Below, piece by piece: positions 49,558 through 61,098 of a stretch of DNA of 64,000 nucleotides. The notes beneath the pieces are model-generated. The model did no database searches and was not told the origin of the DNA. It worked only from the letters and a program-made list of their open reading frames with translations. The translations under genes were made by a program, and so were the position numbers. The stretch covers positions 2,552,501-2,616,500 of the forward strand of contig JBBPUQ010000008.1 of assembly GCA_038501195.1 (NCBI GenBank), written 5' to 3'. The first letter of the stretch is position 1. The number at the start of each line of letters is the position of its first letter. The DNA is from Nemania diffusa (taxonomy: Eukaryota; Ascomycota; Sordariomycetes; Xylariales; Xylariaceae).

Positions 49558-52500
49558 TTACTTTTGTAGTATACGCACTAGCTCTAGAACTAATTGCCTA
49601 GTTTCATCCACGAGTTGCTCTTCAGGGGAACTAAGGACTTGCTGGAAGATAGGAAGCAAGCGAGGTGTCAATTCTTGCACAGTAGGATTGCCCGCTGCAT
49701 CTATAACTCGCGTATTAGTATTGAGGTGACTAGGGGATGGATGGAGATGTCAACTTACAAAGCTTGTGTATGCATTGGTAGACCGGTTTGTTCTCTTCAT
49801 AGTCCTCTTTGAGAGGTAGCAATTCGACAAGCGCTGGTAGTACGTCTGGAATGGGAATTTGGGTTGGGTTGGATAGAATCATACGGCACAAACATCCCGC
49901 TGCATTGTCTGGGAGACGCTGAGCTTTAATTTGCAGCAACGGCTCCAGGCTACGCAGGATCTGAGGGAAGCTAGGCAAGTAAGTCGCCTCATCTTTAGAG
50001 TGATACACAAGCTGCCCTATGGCGTATGCCGTATTCGACTTGGTCTCCTGGTCCTCGTCTGATAAACGGTGCAACAGCGGAGGCAAGAGAGTTGCCGTGT
50101 AAGGTGTCACAGCCGAACCCATGTAAGCAACGCACTCGGCCACGACACCTACAGCAGTCGATCGCTCGATATGCTCATTCGAGCTGATGAACTTGAGAAT
50201 TGGCTTCTGGAAGACTTTCCAGATCTCGGCAAACTGGGGTCCTAGGGCTGCTGCAAGTCCGATCAAAACATCCAATGCTGTGTCGATGATAAGCCAGTCC
50301 CATTCGGAGCTGCCTTGAACATCATCTTGATTTTCATCCTCATCACCAAGATCCTGTTGGCAAGGATGGCATCTGGTGGTGATAGTGCCGAGCACTGTGA
50401 TGATTTGCTCCATCATATCCTTCTGGCCTAAGATAGATGGGCCTGTAGTTTTGAGAGTTGAAGCAACACTTCGGTTGATTTCCGTAACGACGTCCCTGAC
50501 TTATGTTAGCGTCTAACACAGCGCAAAAGGTCGACTGCATATCAAATACGATAAGGGAAAGCTAGATCAGATTTTGATGTACGCGTTCTCAGCAACCGCG
50601 AATAGCGTCTGAGTGAGCTGGGTATAACGTAAAGTTGATCATCATTGTAGCTCAAGAATGAAAAGAGAAGGAATGCGCTAAAACGGGTGAAAAAGTAAAG
50701 AAAAAAACGTACCGATCAGCTTCGTCTTGCCAAATGTGCATCGTAGTAGTCGTCACAATCTCACCAAGCTTAACAATGTGGGCAACTGGCTCGAAGTTCA
50801 ACGGCAGGCCAGGCGCCCACTTCTGGCCCATCTGCTTCTCCATGGCCTCCCAGACGCAGGCATATGTCCGCCACAGCGTTCCAACAGAGGTCTTACGACA
50901 GCCTTCGTACGAGTGCTCAGCGAACGGGGTTACCAGCTCGACAGCCTTTTCGATATAGGGAGCACTCTTTTCCTTGGAAGCGTAGATGACATCACCTAGT
51001 ACCTCAAGGGCGATTTCCTTCTCCAATGCTTGTGCTGAAACACCGACAAGATCGTCCCAATCATCATCCTCATCATCCTCGTCCATATCTTCTTCATCGT
51101 CGTCCAGTTCACCTGAACCCTTGGTCTTGTCCTTTTTATCGACAACTAGGCCCTGCTCCTCCTCTGACAAATCGAAGTCGACCTCCTCTTCTTCGAGCTC
51201 GAGGCTCTCAAAGAGACCGTTGAAAATACCCGCTAAGGAATCACCAAGATCACCTTCATAAACAGTGGCTAGTTGGCTCCATAGAATGAAAGTAGTCTCG
51301 CGAAGACGAGCATTGCCAAGATGTAGCGCCTTTTCGCTGGCCACTAAGAGCGGCATGACGTACGGGTGGAACTCCTGGGCGCCAACACCGACGGCAATAC
51401 GACCCATAGAATCGCACACGGCACTTCGCAAGGCCAGTTCCTCTTCACCGCTCTCGACCATGATATAGGTAGACATAGCTTCCATCGTCTCCTTTAAGAA
51501 TGGTTTGAAAGCACTCTTTACGGCCGAGGCAATTGCCCCCAAAGCGCCAGCGGCCGCCGCCTTGACTGTGAAGTCAGGATGGGATAAAAACGATCCGACT
51601 CGATGGATCATTGTTTCACCGTACTTAGCCATTACCTCGGACCCAAGTCCTTCCGCAAGTGAATCGATAACACCACACACTGATCGAATAATTTCCACAT
51701 TCTGCTTGGCACTCTGATCATTACCAGCGGCATCCAAGTTAAGGAGCAGGGCCGTGATGATAGCATCGTGATGTGCGGCCATGCTGTCGGCAAGATCTTC
51801 GCCAATGCGAATGAGACCTACCAGCGCGGAGTACCGGACAGCTCTCTCGCGGTCTTGGAGCAGCTGAAGAACGGCTGGCATTAATGCAGCAATCTGGGTC
51901 GAGACAAACTCGGGCGCACCTTCAGCGCAGGTGCCAAGCGCCAAGATACAAGCTCTGCGATGCCCGGTGCTCTCAGAAGTGGCGTATTTCGGGAAATCAT
52001 CCAGCAGCGGAACAATGACCTGGCGAGGAGGTAGGTCGCTCGCAAGCTGGTCGATCAGGGCCAAGGCCGCTCTTGCAGGTGTAGTGTCGTCTTCTTCGTC
52101 GTCATCCTCCATCTCTGAGAGGATCATGAGACTCTTCCTCATAAGCTGGGCAGCCATGTCTGGAACGCCCTGGATCTTCATACGGCGGTATCGAACGCAC
52201 TGGGTCAGGAAGGCTATGGCTTGGCAGCGCACATCGGCGTCGACGCTGGAATTTGAAGCTAGCTCGAGCATGAACTGGACGAGATCCTTGAAGTAGCGAG
52301 AAATAAGAGCTGACTCGTACGCGAGGAAGGACTGGAAGACCTCGAAGGCCTGCTGAATGCGTTCGTCATCTTCGTTCTGAATGGCGTCCTTGAGCACGTC
52401 AACCATGGCGGGAATAAATTCCTGCACAGCATTCAATGCTTGCTCATCCTCATCGACATTGATCAACATGAGGGCAGCACTAATGGACAGCATGGTATTT

Positions 52501-53164
52501 ACGCGAACATCACGGCTCTGGGGATCTCGGATGGTCTTGGCGAACAACTCGAAGAGCGTCGCCAAGTGACTCTCAAAATAGGTGGGATTGGCCTCAAGCA
52601 GACTAAAAACGATGTAGGAGCCGACCTCACGGTGGACAACACTGTCCGAGGTAGCCAGCTGAGTGACGTTGGGGATCAGGTCGGCCCACTCATTCTTGTC
52701 GAAGTCGAGGGTTGCAATAGCGGCGATGACGCGGGACTGGCCGTGTCGGCACTTGCCATCTTGCTCATTGACGATGGTCTGGAGCAATTGATTGCGGACC
52801 TCGGGCTTTTGGGAGGCGTCGATGTTCTTCCAGTGCTTGGGAACCAGTCGCAGGGCCTGGACAGCGGCTAACATGCGAACTGTCGCCTCAGAGTGGGAGA
52901 CAATGACATGCAGTAGGCTAAGCAGCGAAGCCGGGTACGGGAAGAAGTTTTTGCGCAGCTCGGCGGTGGCAGCCTTGACCTTCTGGGTATCAGCTATGGA
53001 AAGAAAGGAGCATGGGTCAGCCAGGGCAACGGATAGGACGGCAGCGCCACATGTAGCCGGCCATAGAAATAGTGGTGATGGTGAGCAAGGCAAAAGAAGA
53101 GAAGGCGAGAAAACTCACGGATCTGGCACGCCTGAAGCAGCGCAACGAGCTTTTGTTGATCCAT
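49558..53164 (-). CDS. KAP123: Importin subunit beta-4, Kap123-like karyopherin (1068 aa, 4 exons)
   Basis: Exons in transcript order: 53164-53119, 52993-50713, 50495-49759 and 49700-49558; phases all agree. The N-terminus MDQQKLVALLQACQIPDTQK contains the importin-beta N-terminal region, and the body is a string of HEAT repeats, for example YSALVGLIRIGEDLADSM and VKAAAAGALGAIASAV. An acidic loop (LDDDEEDMDEDDEDDDWDD) near the last third is a hallmark of Kap123/IPO4. Kap123 imports ribosomal proteins and histones into the nucleus by binding RanGTP and nucleoporins. Length agrees with the family (about 1100). The third intron is 217 nt; the first is 125 nt, longer than most here. Gene symbol reflects orthology by pattern, not tested. 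Confidence 0.9.
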
Positions 53165-54307
53165 GATGGACGATCTGGGCAGCGTCCCCTAGAGTGAGAC
53201 ACGAAAGCGCCTGGGAGGGAGATTGAAAAGACAGACACAGAGGCGGCACACGCAGGGGTGGGATCGCTAGGGAGAAAAGGTAGAAGGAAACAGGAAAAAG
53301 GGAAAAGAATGAACTGGTCAGAAATAGTTGGCTGCCCAAGCGAATATGCACGGGTCACGCACGACCATGGAAGAGGTGAACAGAGCTAAGAGGGAAAAAA
53401 AAATATTTATTAGTTTCATAGTGGGGTTGGTCCCTTCAAGCTCAGTCTGGGGAGATTAAATTTCACGATAAGATAAGCCCCCTGTTAGCGATAGGCTCTA
53501 CCTAAATCTAGGTACCTAAAATAGGTAATGCAAGTGAGATTTGGCACCTTATTTGTATAAACTCAACACCATGGATAGATGTTTTTTTCATTGTTATAAA
53601 TAAAAAAAGACTTTTTTTATAGCAAATTTAAAACCTCAGCCATGAAATTCGTAGGAGATGATAAACTATCTGAGTAGGTTAAGCAAGTAAGTAAGAGAAA
53701 TATTTAAAATAGTGTAGCGGCGGCTCATTATCGCCATCGAAACTCTATCGACCTCCAACCTACTTCAAAAACCCTATTCTCAACCGACCTATATATAATC
53801 GGCGTATTGTTTATTGATTCACCAACAAAAGTTAGAAAATCCCCTCTTTTTATCTCTATCTCAAATTATTTCACCACGATTAACTCTTACCTACGAGCAA
53901 CTAATCTAGCAAACGCTGCCAGTGAGTCCGCAACCACGTGTGAATTAATCACATTAAATTATAGTTTTATTACAAGATTTCAAATTATGACTGTGCTTGT
54001 GTAAAACTCTCAGCTTACCATAAATGTTCATGGGTCATGTACATTATTAACTTTGATAGCTCGTAAGGCTTTGGGTAACTCTAAGTTTAAGTCATTAAGC
54101 GGTTGCCTTTCATACAGTATAGTTATAATTTATTGAGCTATCATAAACGCTCGGCCTGCCCAATCGTTGAGTCCCCATTATGGTGTTTATGGACAACTAG
54201 GTATGTCAGCATACATGATTAAAGAACCTGGCCGTGAAATTCATTCAATCCTGCATGCTACCAATACGTCTTCTTAAAGGAAGCATGTAAGCATAAGCAT
54301 GGCATGC
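53165..54307. other. Intergenic region, no gene seen
   Basis: Kap123-like promoter at the left (pyrimidine-rich on the minus strand) and 3' flank of the Nudix fusion at the right. TACCTAAAATAGGTA-type motifs at 53511-53525. A/T-rich 53570-53720. A 65-codon frame at 53807 has no features to support it. Confidence 0.55.
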
Positions 54308-56085
54308 TTATAGGTCATTGAAACACTTATCGGTCTCCTTCCCGATCCACGTGGACTTTTCCTGAATCTGCTCTGTGCCCCAAAGGCCTTCTTCGGTAGC
54401 ATACTTATTGACGAGCTTAGCAGGAACCCATTCAAAGTAGGCATTCTTGACAGCAACCCTTGGGTCGCCACGGGACAATGCCTCTTCGACGACCTCAGCG
54501 CCTTCGACAATTCCCTTCCAAGCCTGGCTTAGTTCTGAAGGAGAGTTCTCCTCGGAGCTATGCTCATCCCTGGAGCCAGGGCCGTCGATCTTTTCTGTGT
54601 CGCTTAAAACGATAACTCTCGCACTTGGTGTGACATGCAGAGCGGTGAGTACCATGGGCAATGATCCGATTTTCTGTGGTAGTTAGCGAATTGTATATCT
54701 AGTGAGATCGGGACATGGTTAAGACGATCGGTTCGGAGAATAACTAAGTATTAAGGAATACTTACATTGCTCACATTGCCAGCTGAGCTGATACGATCAG
54801 CTCCAAGAAGGACGAGATCAACGTCACGAGCGGCGAGGGCGATGGAAGCATCGGAATAGAGCGTAACCTTTAGGCCGGAGCCCTCTGGCGAGCCCGTTAG
54901 CATTTTAGAAGCAAGCGTTACACCTTCACAGAGTGGGCGCGATTCCAGGACGCGTAAATCAAGCGCAACACCGAGGGTCGATGCAGCATGCAGGAGATAG
55001 TTGGATATTGTAGAACTTAAGGATAGAGTGAGAATAGAGACACAATCCTTAGATTCTCCATCACGCAATATGTCCCGCTTGACGTATTCAGTGAAAGATT
55101 CGTAGATTCGATCTGTCACGGAATTCCTCTGAGCTAGTTGTTGGCCTAGTGCCTGTGTTATATGTTGGATCTTGTCCGCTGTGTCCATCTCGGTGAGGTA
55201 GGAAGTTCTGATAGTGTCGAGGGCTTTTACCATAGCGCTGGTAATGGCAGTACCCATACTCGGGCGAGACTGGCAGATATGCCACGCCGCCATCCGGACC
55301 TTTGACCACCAACTCTCATCTAAGGTGTTGGAATGTTCCATTTGACGGATTACATCCCGGAGCGTCGAAACGGCCATGCCTGCAAGCTCCCTGGCGCCGT
55401 GCTTACTATGGGATTAGGGGTCAGATGGTTTTCACTGCACACGGTAGAGGTGTACTAGGTATCATACTGGTCCTCACGTAGCCTCTGCAGACCTTCGGTT
55501 AAAACACTGCCTGCTTCTGGTCCCAAATCGTACTCTGGCCATACTCGCCGTAGGCTGTTGATCAACCCCGGTACGCCTCCGAACTCGTCCGATCCGCTAA
55601 CTTGCATCGGATCAAACCACTCGATGCCGTCGTGCTCCCAGTCAAGCTGGATGCCCTCCTCTCCTTTCCCACCCTCGGCTACATTCTTCAGACGGAAAGC
55701 GAAGGGGTTAATGTTCCATTGACGGCCGATAGACTCGTCTGTCAAAGAGTAAGGTTTACCCACGCGAAGTAAGTCTAGTGACGAGGCCGGAAGCGTAGTC
55801 TCTTCTAGAATCTCACGCAAGGCCGCTGCTAATGTGCTAACATCAGACGATTCTACACTACCAGAGCACGGTGCTAGTTTATGTCTATCGTATATATATT
55901 AGCTTCAGTGGTACAAGATGATGGTGCGTTGGACTCGGCTCTGCCTACTGGTAGGTGCTAACTTTGCTACTTCGTCTGAACAAGGCTACTCTAGCCTGCT
56001 TGTCGTCTCCATTTTGGATCTTGAAAAGAAAGGAGCCGGCCACGACTCTCCTTTTTATAGGTGTGATTTCCCCTGAGGTTGCCAT
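54308..56085 (-). CDS. Nudix domain fused to eIF2B/ribose-1,5-bisphosphate isomerase-like domain (519 aa, 4 exons)
   Basis: Exons in transcript order: 56085-55949, 55884-55468, 55405-54766 and 54673-54308. Residues about 1-160 form a Nudix-like domain: KRRVVAGSFLFKI, then YQHKLAPCSGSV and the box end ALREILEETTLP. The second part of the box (REILEE) is intact, but the first Glu is absent. From about residue 185 an eIF2B/MtnA-like domain follows: ARPSM-like SRPSMGTAITSAM, GADRISSAGNVSNKIGSLPM near the end. The Cys of catalytic isomerases (in a THCNS-like motif) is replaced (LTLSLSS), while the Asp of GADR is kept. It may act as a nucleotide-sugar enzyme or a regulatory eIF2B-like protein; function is not established here. 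The upstream frame extends 50 codons to an ATG at 56235 (Arg-rich), so the start is uncertain. Confidence 0.82.
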
Positions 56086-56577
56086 GCCCCTTGCTCCAAT
56101 GTGACCACTATACAGATAGTTGGGACGTGTTGTATACTGGGCACAAAAATAACGGTGACTTTGTCTCAACCGCGCCCGCGGAGAAATCCTGCCATGGCAC
56201 ATTACAGGCAAGTACCACAGCACATAAAACTTCAAATAGCTTCTTTAGGCTACGAGTGTGTAATTGTTCAAAGTGTAGTAGAACGAAAGGTGATGTCATT
56301 GGCGCTGTGAAGATGTGGGTAATCCCTGATACAGTATCAATAAATAAACCCAATACCGTATGATAACACTAAAAACAACGCTCTACGAATTACCGCGCCA
56401 GCTGTCAACCGGTCTCCACTCATAGCTCCTGTGGGCCAATAATGGTGCAGCCATTTGGGAGCCTTTCAAGATCAAGTGCCTCATTACTCGACCTCATCCA
56501 ATACGTATATTACACCTCCAATCGCCACTGGACTCTCCCCTCTCCCTGCTCAATTGAGCGCCAAGCCCACCCTCACG
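56086..56577. promoter_or_regulatory. Shared upstream region of the Nudix fusion and NUO51 genes
   Basis: 492 bp between divergent start codons. If the longer N-terminus of the Nudix fusion is real it would begin at 56235 inside this region. No specific site claimed. Confidence 0.45.
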
Positions 56578-58187
56578 ATGCTGTCCAGGACTACCGCGCC
56601 GTCGGCAGTCTCTGTAAAGGCTTTGACTCGTGTCGCGCTACCCGCCGGCTCTCAGACCAGAACTTTTGCGACTGTGCAGGAAGGCGCCCCGAAACGCACC
56701 TATGGCGGTCTCAGAGATCAGGACCGCATCTTCCAGAACCTCTATGGCCGCTATCCCGCCGACCTCAAGTCTGCGAAGAAGATGGGAGATTGGCATAAGA
56801 CGAAAGAGATCATATTGAAGGGCCATGACTGGATCATTAGCGAGGTTAAAGCGTCGGGCCTAAGAGGCAGAGGAGGAGCCGGCTTTCCCTCGGGTCTCAA
56901 ATGGGTTTGTCATCTCTCTCTCTCCTTGTGCTATTGGAGATAGGGTACTGATGGAGATGCGAAACTAGTCATTTATGAACTTTAAAGATTGGGATAAGGA
57001 CACGAAGCCGAGATATCTGGTGGTTAATGCTGACGAAGGCGAGCCGGGAACATGCAAGGACCGAGAAATCATGCGAAAGGACCCTCACAAACTCATCGAA
57101 GGATGTCTCGTTGCCGGTCGGGCCATGAACGCAACCGCCGCTTATATCTACATCCGTGGTGAATTTATCTACGAAGCCGCGGTCCTCCAAAATGCCATCA
57201 ATGAGGCCTATGCCGACGGATTGATCGGAAAGAATGCCTGCAATTCGGGCTACGACTTCGATGTCTACCTCCACCGCGGTGCTGGTGCCTACGTTTGCGG
57301 TGAGGAAACCTCCTTAATCGAATCTCTCGAAGGCAAGCCTGGCAAGCCCCGCCTGAAGCCTCCATTCCCTGCCGCTGTCGGCCTGTTCGGCTGCCCCTCG
57401 ACCGTGGCCAACGTCGAAACCGTTGCTGTCGCTCCCACAATTTGCAGAAGAGGAGGAAATTGGTTTGCTGGCTTCGGTCGGGAGCGGAATCAGGGAACAA
57501 AGCTCTTCTGTATCTCAGGTGCTGTCAATAACCCGGCTACCGTTGAAGAAGAAATGAGCATCCCTTTACGAGAACTCATTGAAAAACACTGCGGTGGCGT
57601 CAAAGGAGGTTGGGACAACCTTCTCGCCATTATTCCCGGTGGATCCTCGACACCTATCCTACCCAAGCGTATCTGTGACGACCAATTAATGGATTTCGAC
57701 GCACTAAAGGACAGCCAGTCCGGTCTAGGCACCGCAGCTGTTATTGTCTTAGACAAGAGCGCTGATGTGGTCCGCGCCATCTCTCGGTTATCTCACTTTT
57801 ACCGCCATGAATCTTGTGGCCAATGTACACCGTGCCGCGAAGGCAGCAAGTGGACAGAGCAGATTATGAGCCGTTTCGAGAAGGGACTGGGCCGTGAAAG
57901 AGAGATTGATATGTTACAAGAGTTGACAAAGCAGGTCGAGGGCCACACTATTTGTGGTAAGTAGCAACCATGCTAGAACATATATGTGTCTGCGTTGTAC
58001 TAATATCATAGCAGCTCTTGGCGAAGCCTTTGCCTGGCCCATTCAGGGCTTGATCAGACACTTCAGGCCCGAGTTAGAGGCGAGAATGCAAAAATACGCT
58101 ACTGAGCACGGTGGTCAACAGACATATGCCGGCGGATGGGAGCGCAGTGCACGGGCTGAGGGTAAACTGATCTCACCTGGCCAATAG
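56578..58187 (+). CDS. nuo51: NADH:ubiquinone oxidoreductase 51 kDa flavoprotein subunit, mitochondrial complex I (495 aa, 3 exons)
   Basis: Exons 56578-56904, 56969-57956 and 58015-58187, phases consistent. A basic, Ser/Ala/Thr-rich mitochondrial presequence starts the protein ([20 protein letters not shown]). The FMN/NADH-binding motifs are [30 protein letters not shown] and [20 protein letters not shown]; the [4Fe-4S] N3 ligands lie in [11 protein letters not shown] with a last Cys in HTICALGEA, which is recreated across the second intron. Length matches the N. crassa subunit (about 490). It is the NADH-oxidising subunit of complex I in the matrix arm. The frame continues 41 codons upstream of the chosen ATG, but that extension is not targeting-like. 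Confidence 0.96.
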
Positions 58188-59086
58188 ACAGCTTCGGATC
58201 AACTAAACGACAAAACAACTGGCGTAAATCTGGGGTTTAGAAAAGGGCTGAATACCTACCGCCTTGTACACTTTGCCTAACTATCCGTCGCTATGTATAT
58301 ATTTACCAAGATGTTTTAAGCAAGTTTATTTTTAACATTACCAGGGCTATTTGGCTACGTGACCATGTGCGTAGCCCAGTCTTTGTCTTTCAAGGTCTAT
58401 ATCTCATACTCTCTAGCGATCGACTACAATAGACTGATGACGAATACAATCTCTCACATCACCACCCCAAAGAACTTCAGAGTTATTTGAGAGATAAACC
58501 AACAAGGACAATAGACTGAAGTGGAGCGCTTACCTAGGACATGGGCGTCGCATTTTACCTCTCATATCGTCATTCGCGTAGCAACACATAGGATTACTAT
58601 CCATCCACGAAATATTCGCGGTCAGCACTCTTCTAATGTATGTATCTATACCGACATAGGAACATGCATTCAACAGTATTACTCATGACCGCTCGGTCGC
58701 GTCTCCGCTCAAAGACCAGGACCCCGCCTATTAACCCATTGACCCGGATAACAACCGAACTCGTCTATCTCACCTCAAACGAACTGCCGTATCGTTGTTG
58801 TCTCATACTACCGACATTTTTCCTAGGTAAATAGCTAGGCTATTTATATTTTCGGACATAAGTTGCATGCGTATATATCAGGGCTTTTCTTGTGCTGAAG
58901 TTTTTGAAATGGCCATCATACCCGTTTTAGTATAGACTGTCCATCACATCAGCCTCCGCTTCTGTTATTCAGTATTTTGGTTGGGTCAGCCTTTGGTGAC
59001 TATCATCCCAAGCCTCGCCAACTTCTCACCACGCTACTAGAATTACATATAGAGTTACGAGGAGCACGGCATTATAAGGTGATAGA
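58188..59086. other. Intergenic region, no gene seen
   Basis: NUO51 3' flank and Pex11-like promoter. A short 64-codon frame at 58640 is not supported. Confidence 0.55.
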
Positions 59087-60372
59087 ATGTCTCACACATT
59101 TGACCAGTTCGTGAGGTTCTCGACTGACGCGGGTATGAAAGACATGGATCTATTAATAAAACCTCCCTTGGCCCCCTTCAATCCCTTCTCCTTATTCCCA
59201 TATTCACAAGGAAGGTATTTTCCAAATAGAGACTCAGATATGACTCGATGAGACTCTGTTCCACGAAGTCATTTTTTCTATGCGTACTGGACCAATCTGC
59301 AAGCTGCTTTCCTCGCTCTCCTTTCTCCCTTACTTTCTCTTATTTTCTACTCCGCTCCCCAATTAACAACCCTGTGTGTGCAATATGCATCAGCCCTCCC
59401 CACCTTCTCACAACCACACCCCAACAGCCTGATCCAAGTCCTCACTAACACGCGCGCACCAAAGCCGGGCTCGAGCGGATCTTCCGCCTCCTGCAATCCA
59501 TAGCGCAGATCCTAGCCTCGTACACCCTGCCCCTAGAATGCCTACTCTTCCTGCTCGCCTTCGTGCCGGCGTCGTCGTCGTCGTCGCCTGCGGGTAACCC
59601 CCCAGACGCCGCGACGGCGCGCGCCGTGCTCTTCGGGCTGCGCACCAAGCTCAACCTCGCGCGGCGGCACTTCCGCCTCTTCCGGTCCCTGGAGTCCTTC
59701 GGCGCCGCGCAGAAGCTGTATTCCTCTCTTTCCTCGTCGCCTACCTCCTCATCCCCGGCCCCGGCCCCGGCGGCGATGGGGCCGCGCCGTGCCGTCTGGA
59801 TCGACGTCTTCGGCCGCACCTTCAACGGCATGTACCTGCTCCTCGAGGCGTCGACCTTCCTGGACGCCCTCGGGGTCGACGGCCTCGCGCCCTGGGGCCC
59901 CGAGCGCGGGGCCACGCTCGCCGTCGAGGGGCAGCGGTTCTGGCTGTTCTCGCTCGCGTGCGGCGCCCTAGCCGGCCTCGTCCGGATCGTGGATGTGCTG
60001 GCCTCTGCGCCTGCTGCCGCCGCGCCGGACGCGACGACGGATAGGTCTGCTGATGCGGAGGGGCAGGATAGAGATAGGGATCTGGATGAGAAGACGAGCG
60101 AGGGAGAACACGGGGATGGCAGTACTAAGAAGGATACGGAAGAGAAGCAGATGGACTACCTAGAGTGGAGGCGGGAGGCGCGGTCCAAGATTTATATGCT
60201 CGGCCGGCGTGTCTTGATTGACACGCTCGATATCACGATACCAGGGAGTATAGTAGGCTGGGTGCCGGTCAGCACCGGCACGGTTGGGCTAGCTATGTTC
60301 GTGACGACTGTTTTGACGAGCATGGACATCTGGGAGAGGTGTGGGCGGGAGGTTGCTGGTAGTAAGAAATAA
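59087..60372 (+). CDS. Pex11-family peroxisomal membrane protein (317 aa, 2 exons)
   Basis: Exons 59087-59132 and 59465-60372. The short first exon (MSHTFDQFVRFSTDA) joins across a 332-nt pyrimidine-rich intron (GTATGA donor, CACTAAC branch site, AAAG acceptor) to AGLERIFRLLQSIAQILASY, giving the D-A-A-G-L-E-R start typical of fungal Pex11-like proteins. Helical amphipathic stretches include FRLFRSLESFGAAQKLYSSL. The rest has hydrophobic segments and a low-complexity Ala/Asp linker, ending TSMDIWERCGREV. Pex11 proteins bend and elongate the peroxisomal membrane for division; the gamma/C-type subgroup is the closest by pattern. Exon 2 is strongly GC-rich in its first half (about 59560-59990), with several overlapping shadow frames. 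Confidence 0.83.
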
Positions 60373-61098
60373 CCTAAAAGAGGCGTCCTATTTTTCGAAC
60401 ATTATGTACTATCTACATCACGTTAGCGAGAAAGGTTCCCTGGTCTGGTCAAATCACATTTTGATATCATATTTATATCAATCAACGCCTCCTAGAGTTA
60501 CATGTGCTCCATTAAGCCGTTCCTCCTCTATTTCCAAAATATACGCCGGGTATCATATACATAGTATCCAAAACTGAGAATGTGACCATGATGTCCAATT
60601 TTGAATATCCCTCCTTCCAGCTCTATGCAATGCAATGCATTTGTTTCTCATTGTAGTCCGTGTCTCTATTATAGAATGTAAAATTTGCACTAGGTGTCCC
60701 TTCACCTTCTAAAAACATACAAGAAATAGAATGAAACGAAACGAGAGGCTGGACGATACGTTAGAGCAGATATACCGATCGCAGTTGGAAAATACTCCGT
60801 ACCAACTGACTCTCGTGTGTCGTGTTACTGTATGAAATCGTTATGTCGTTTCGTATAATTGTGTTTAATTCAGTTCCAGCAACAGGCTGCTAAGTACCGG
60901 GTATAGGTATGCTTAGGGCCTTTGCTAAATGACATGATGGAGTGGTGGGAACTCGCCGATAAGATCTTCAAGAAGATGTTAAGGCCACAGCTATACTTCA
61001 TCCCTCGCCCTTGGGATGTATCGGTCTTGGGTGGATTAGCGAAGAAGAGTCTCTGACGGCAATCTGCTTGTCTATGCTCATCACAACAAACGATCAAT
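60373..61098. other. Convergent intergenic spacer, no gene seen
   Basis: Between stops of the Pex11-like and seven-segment membrane protein genes. Nothing recognised. Confidence 0.6.
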
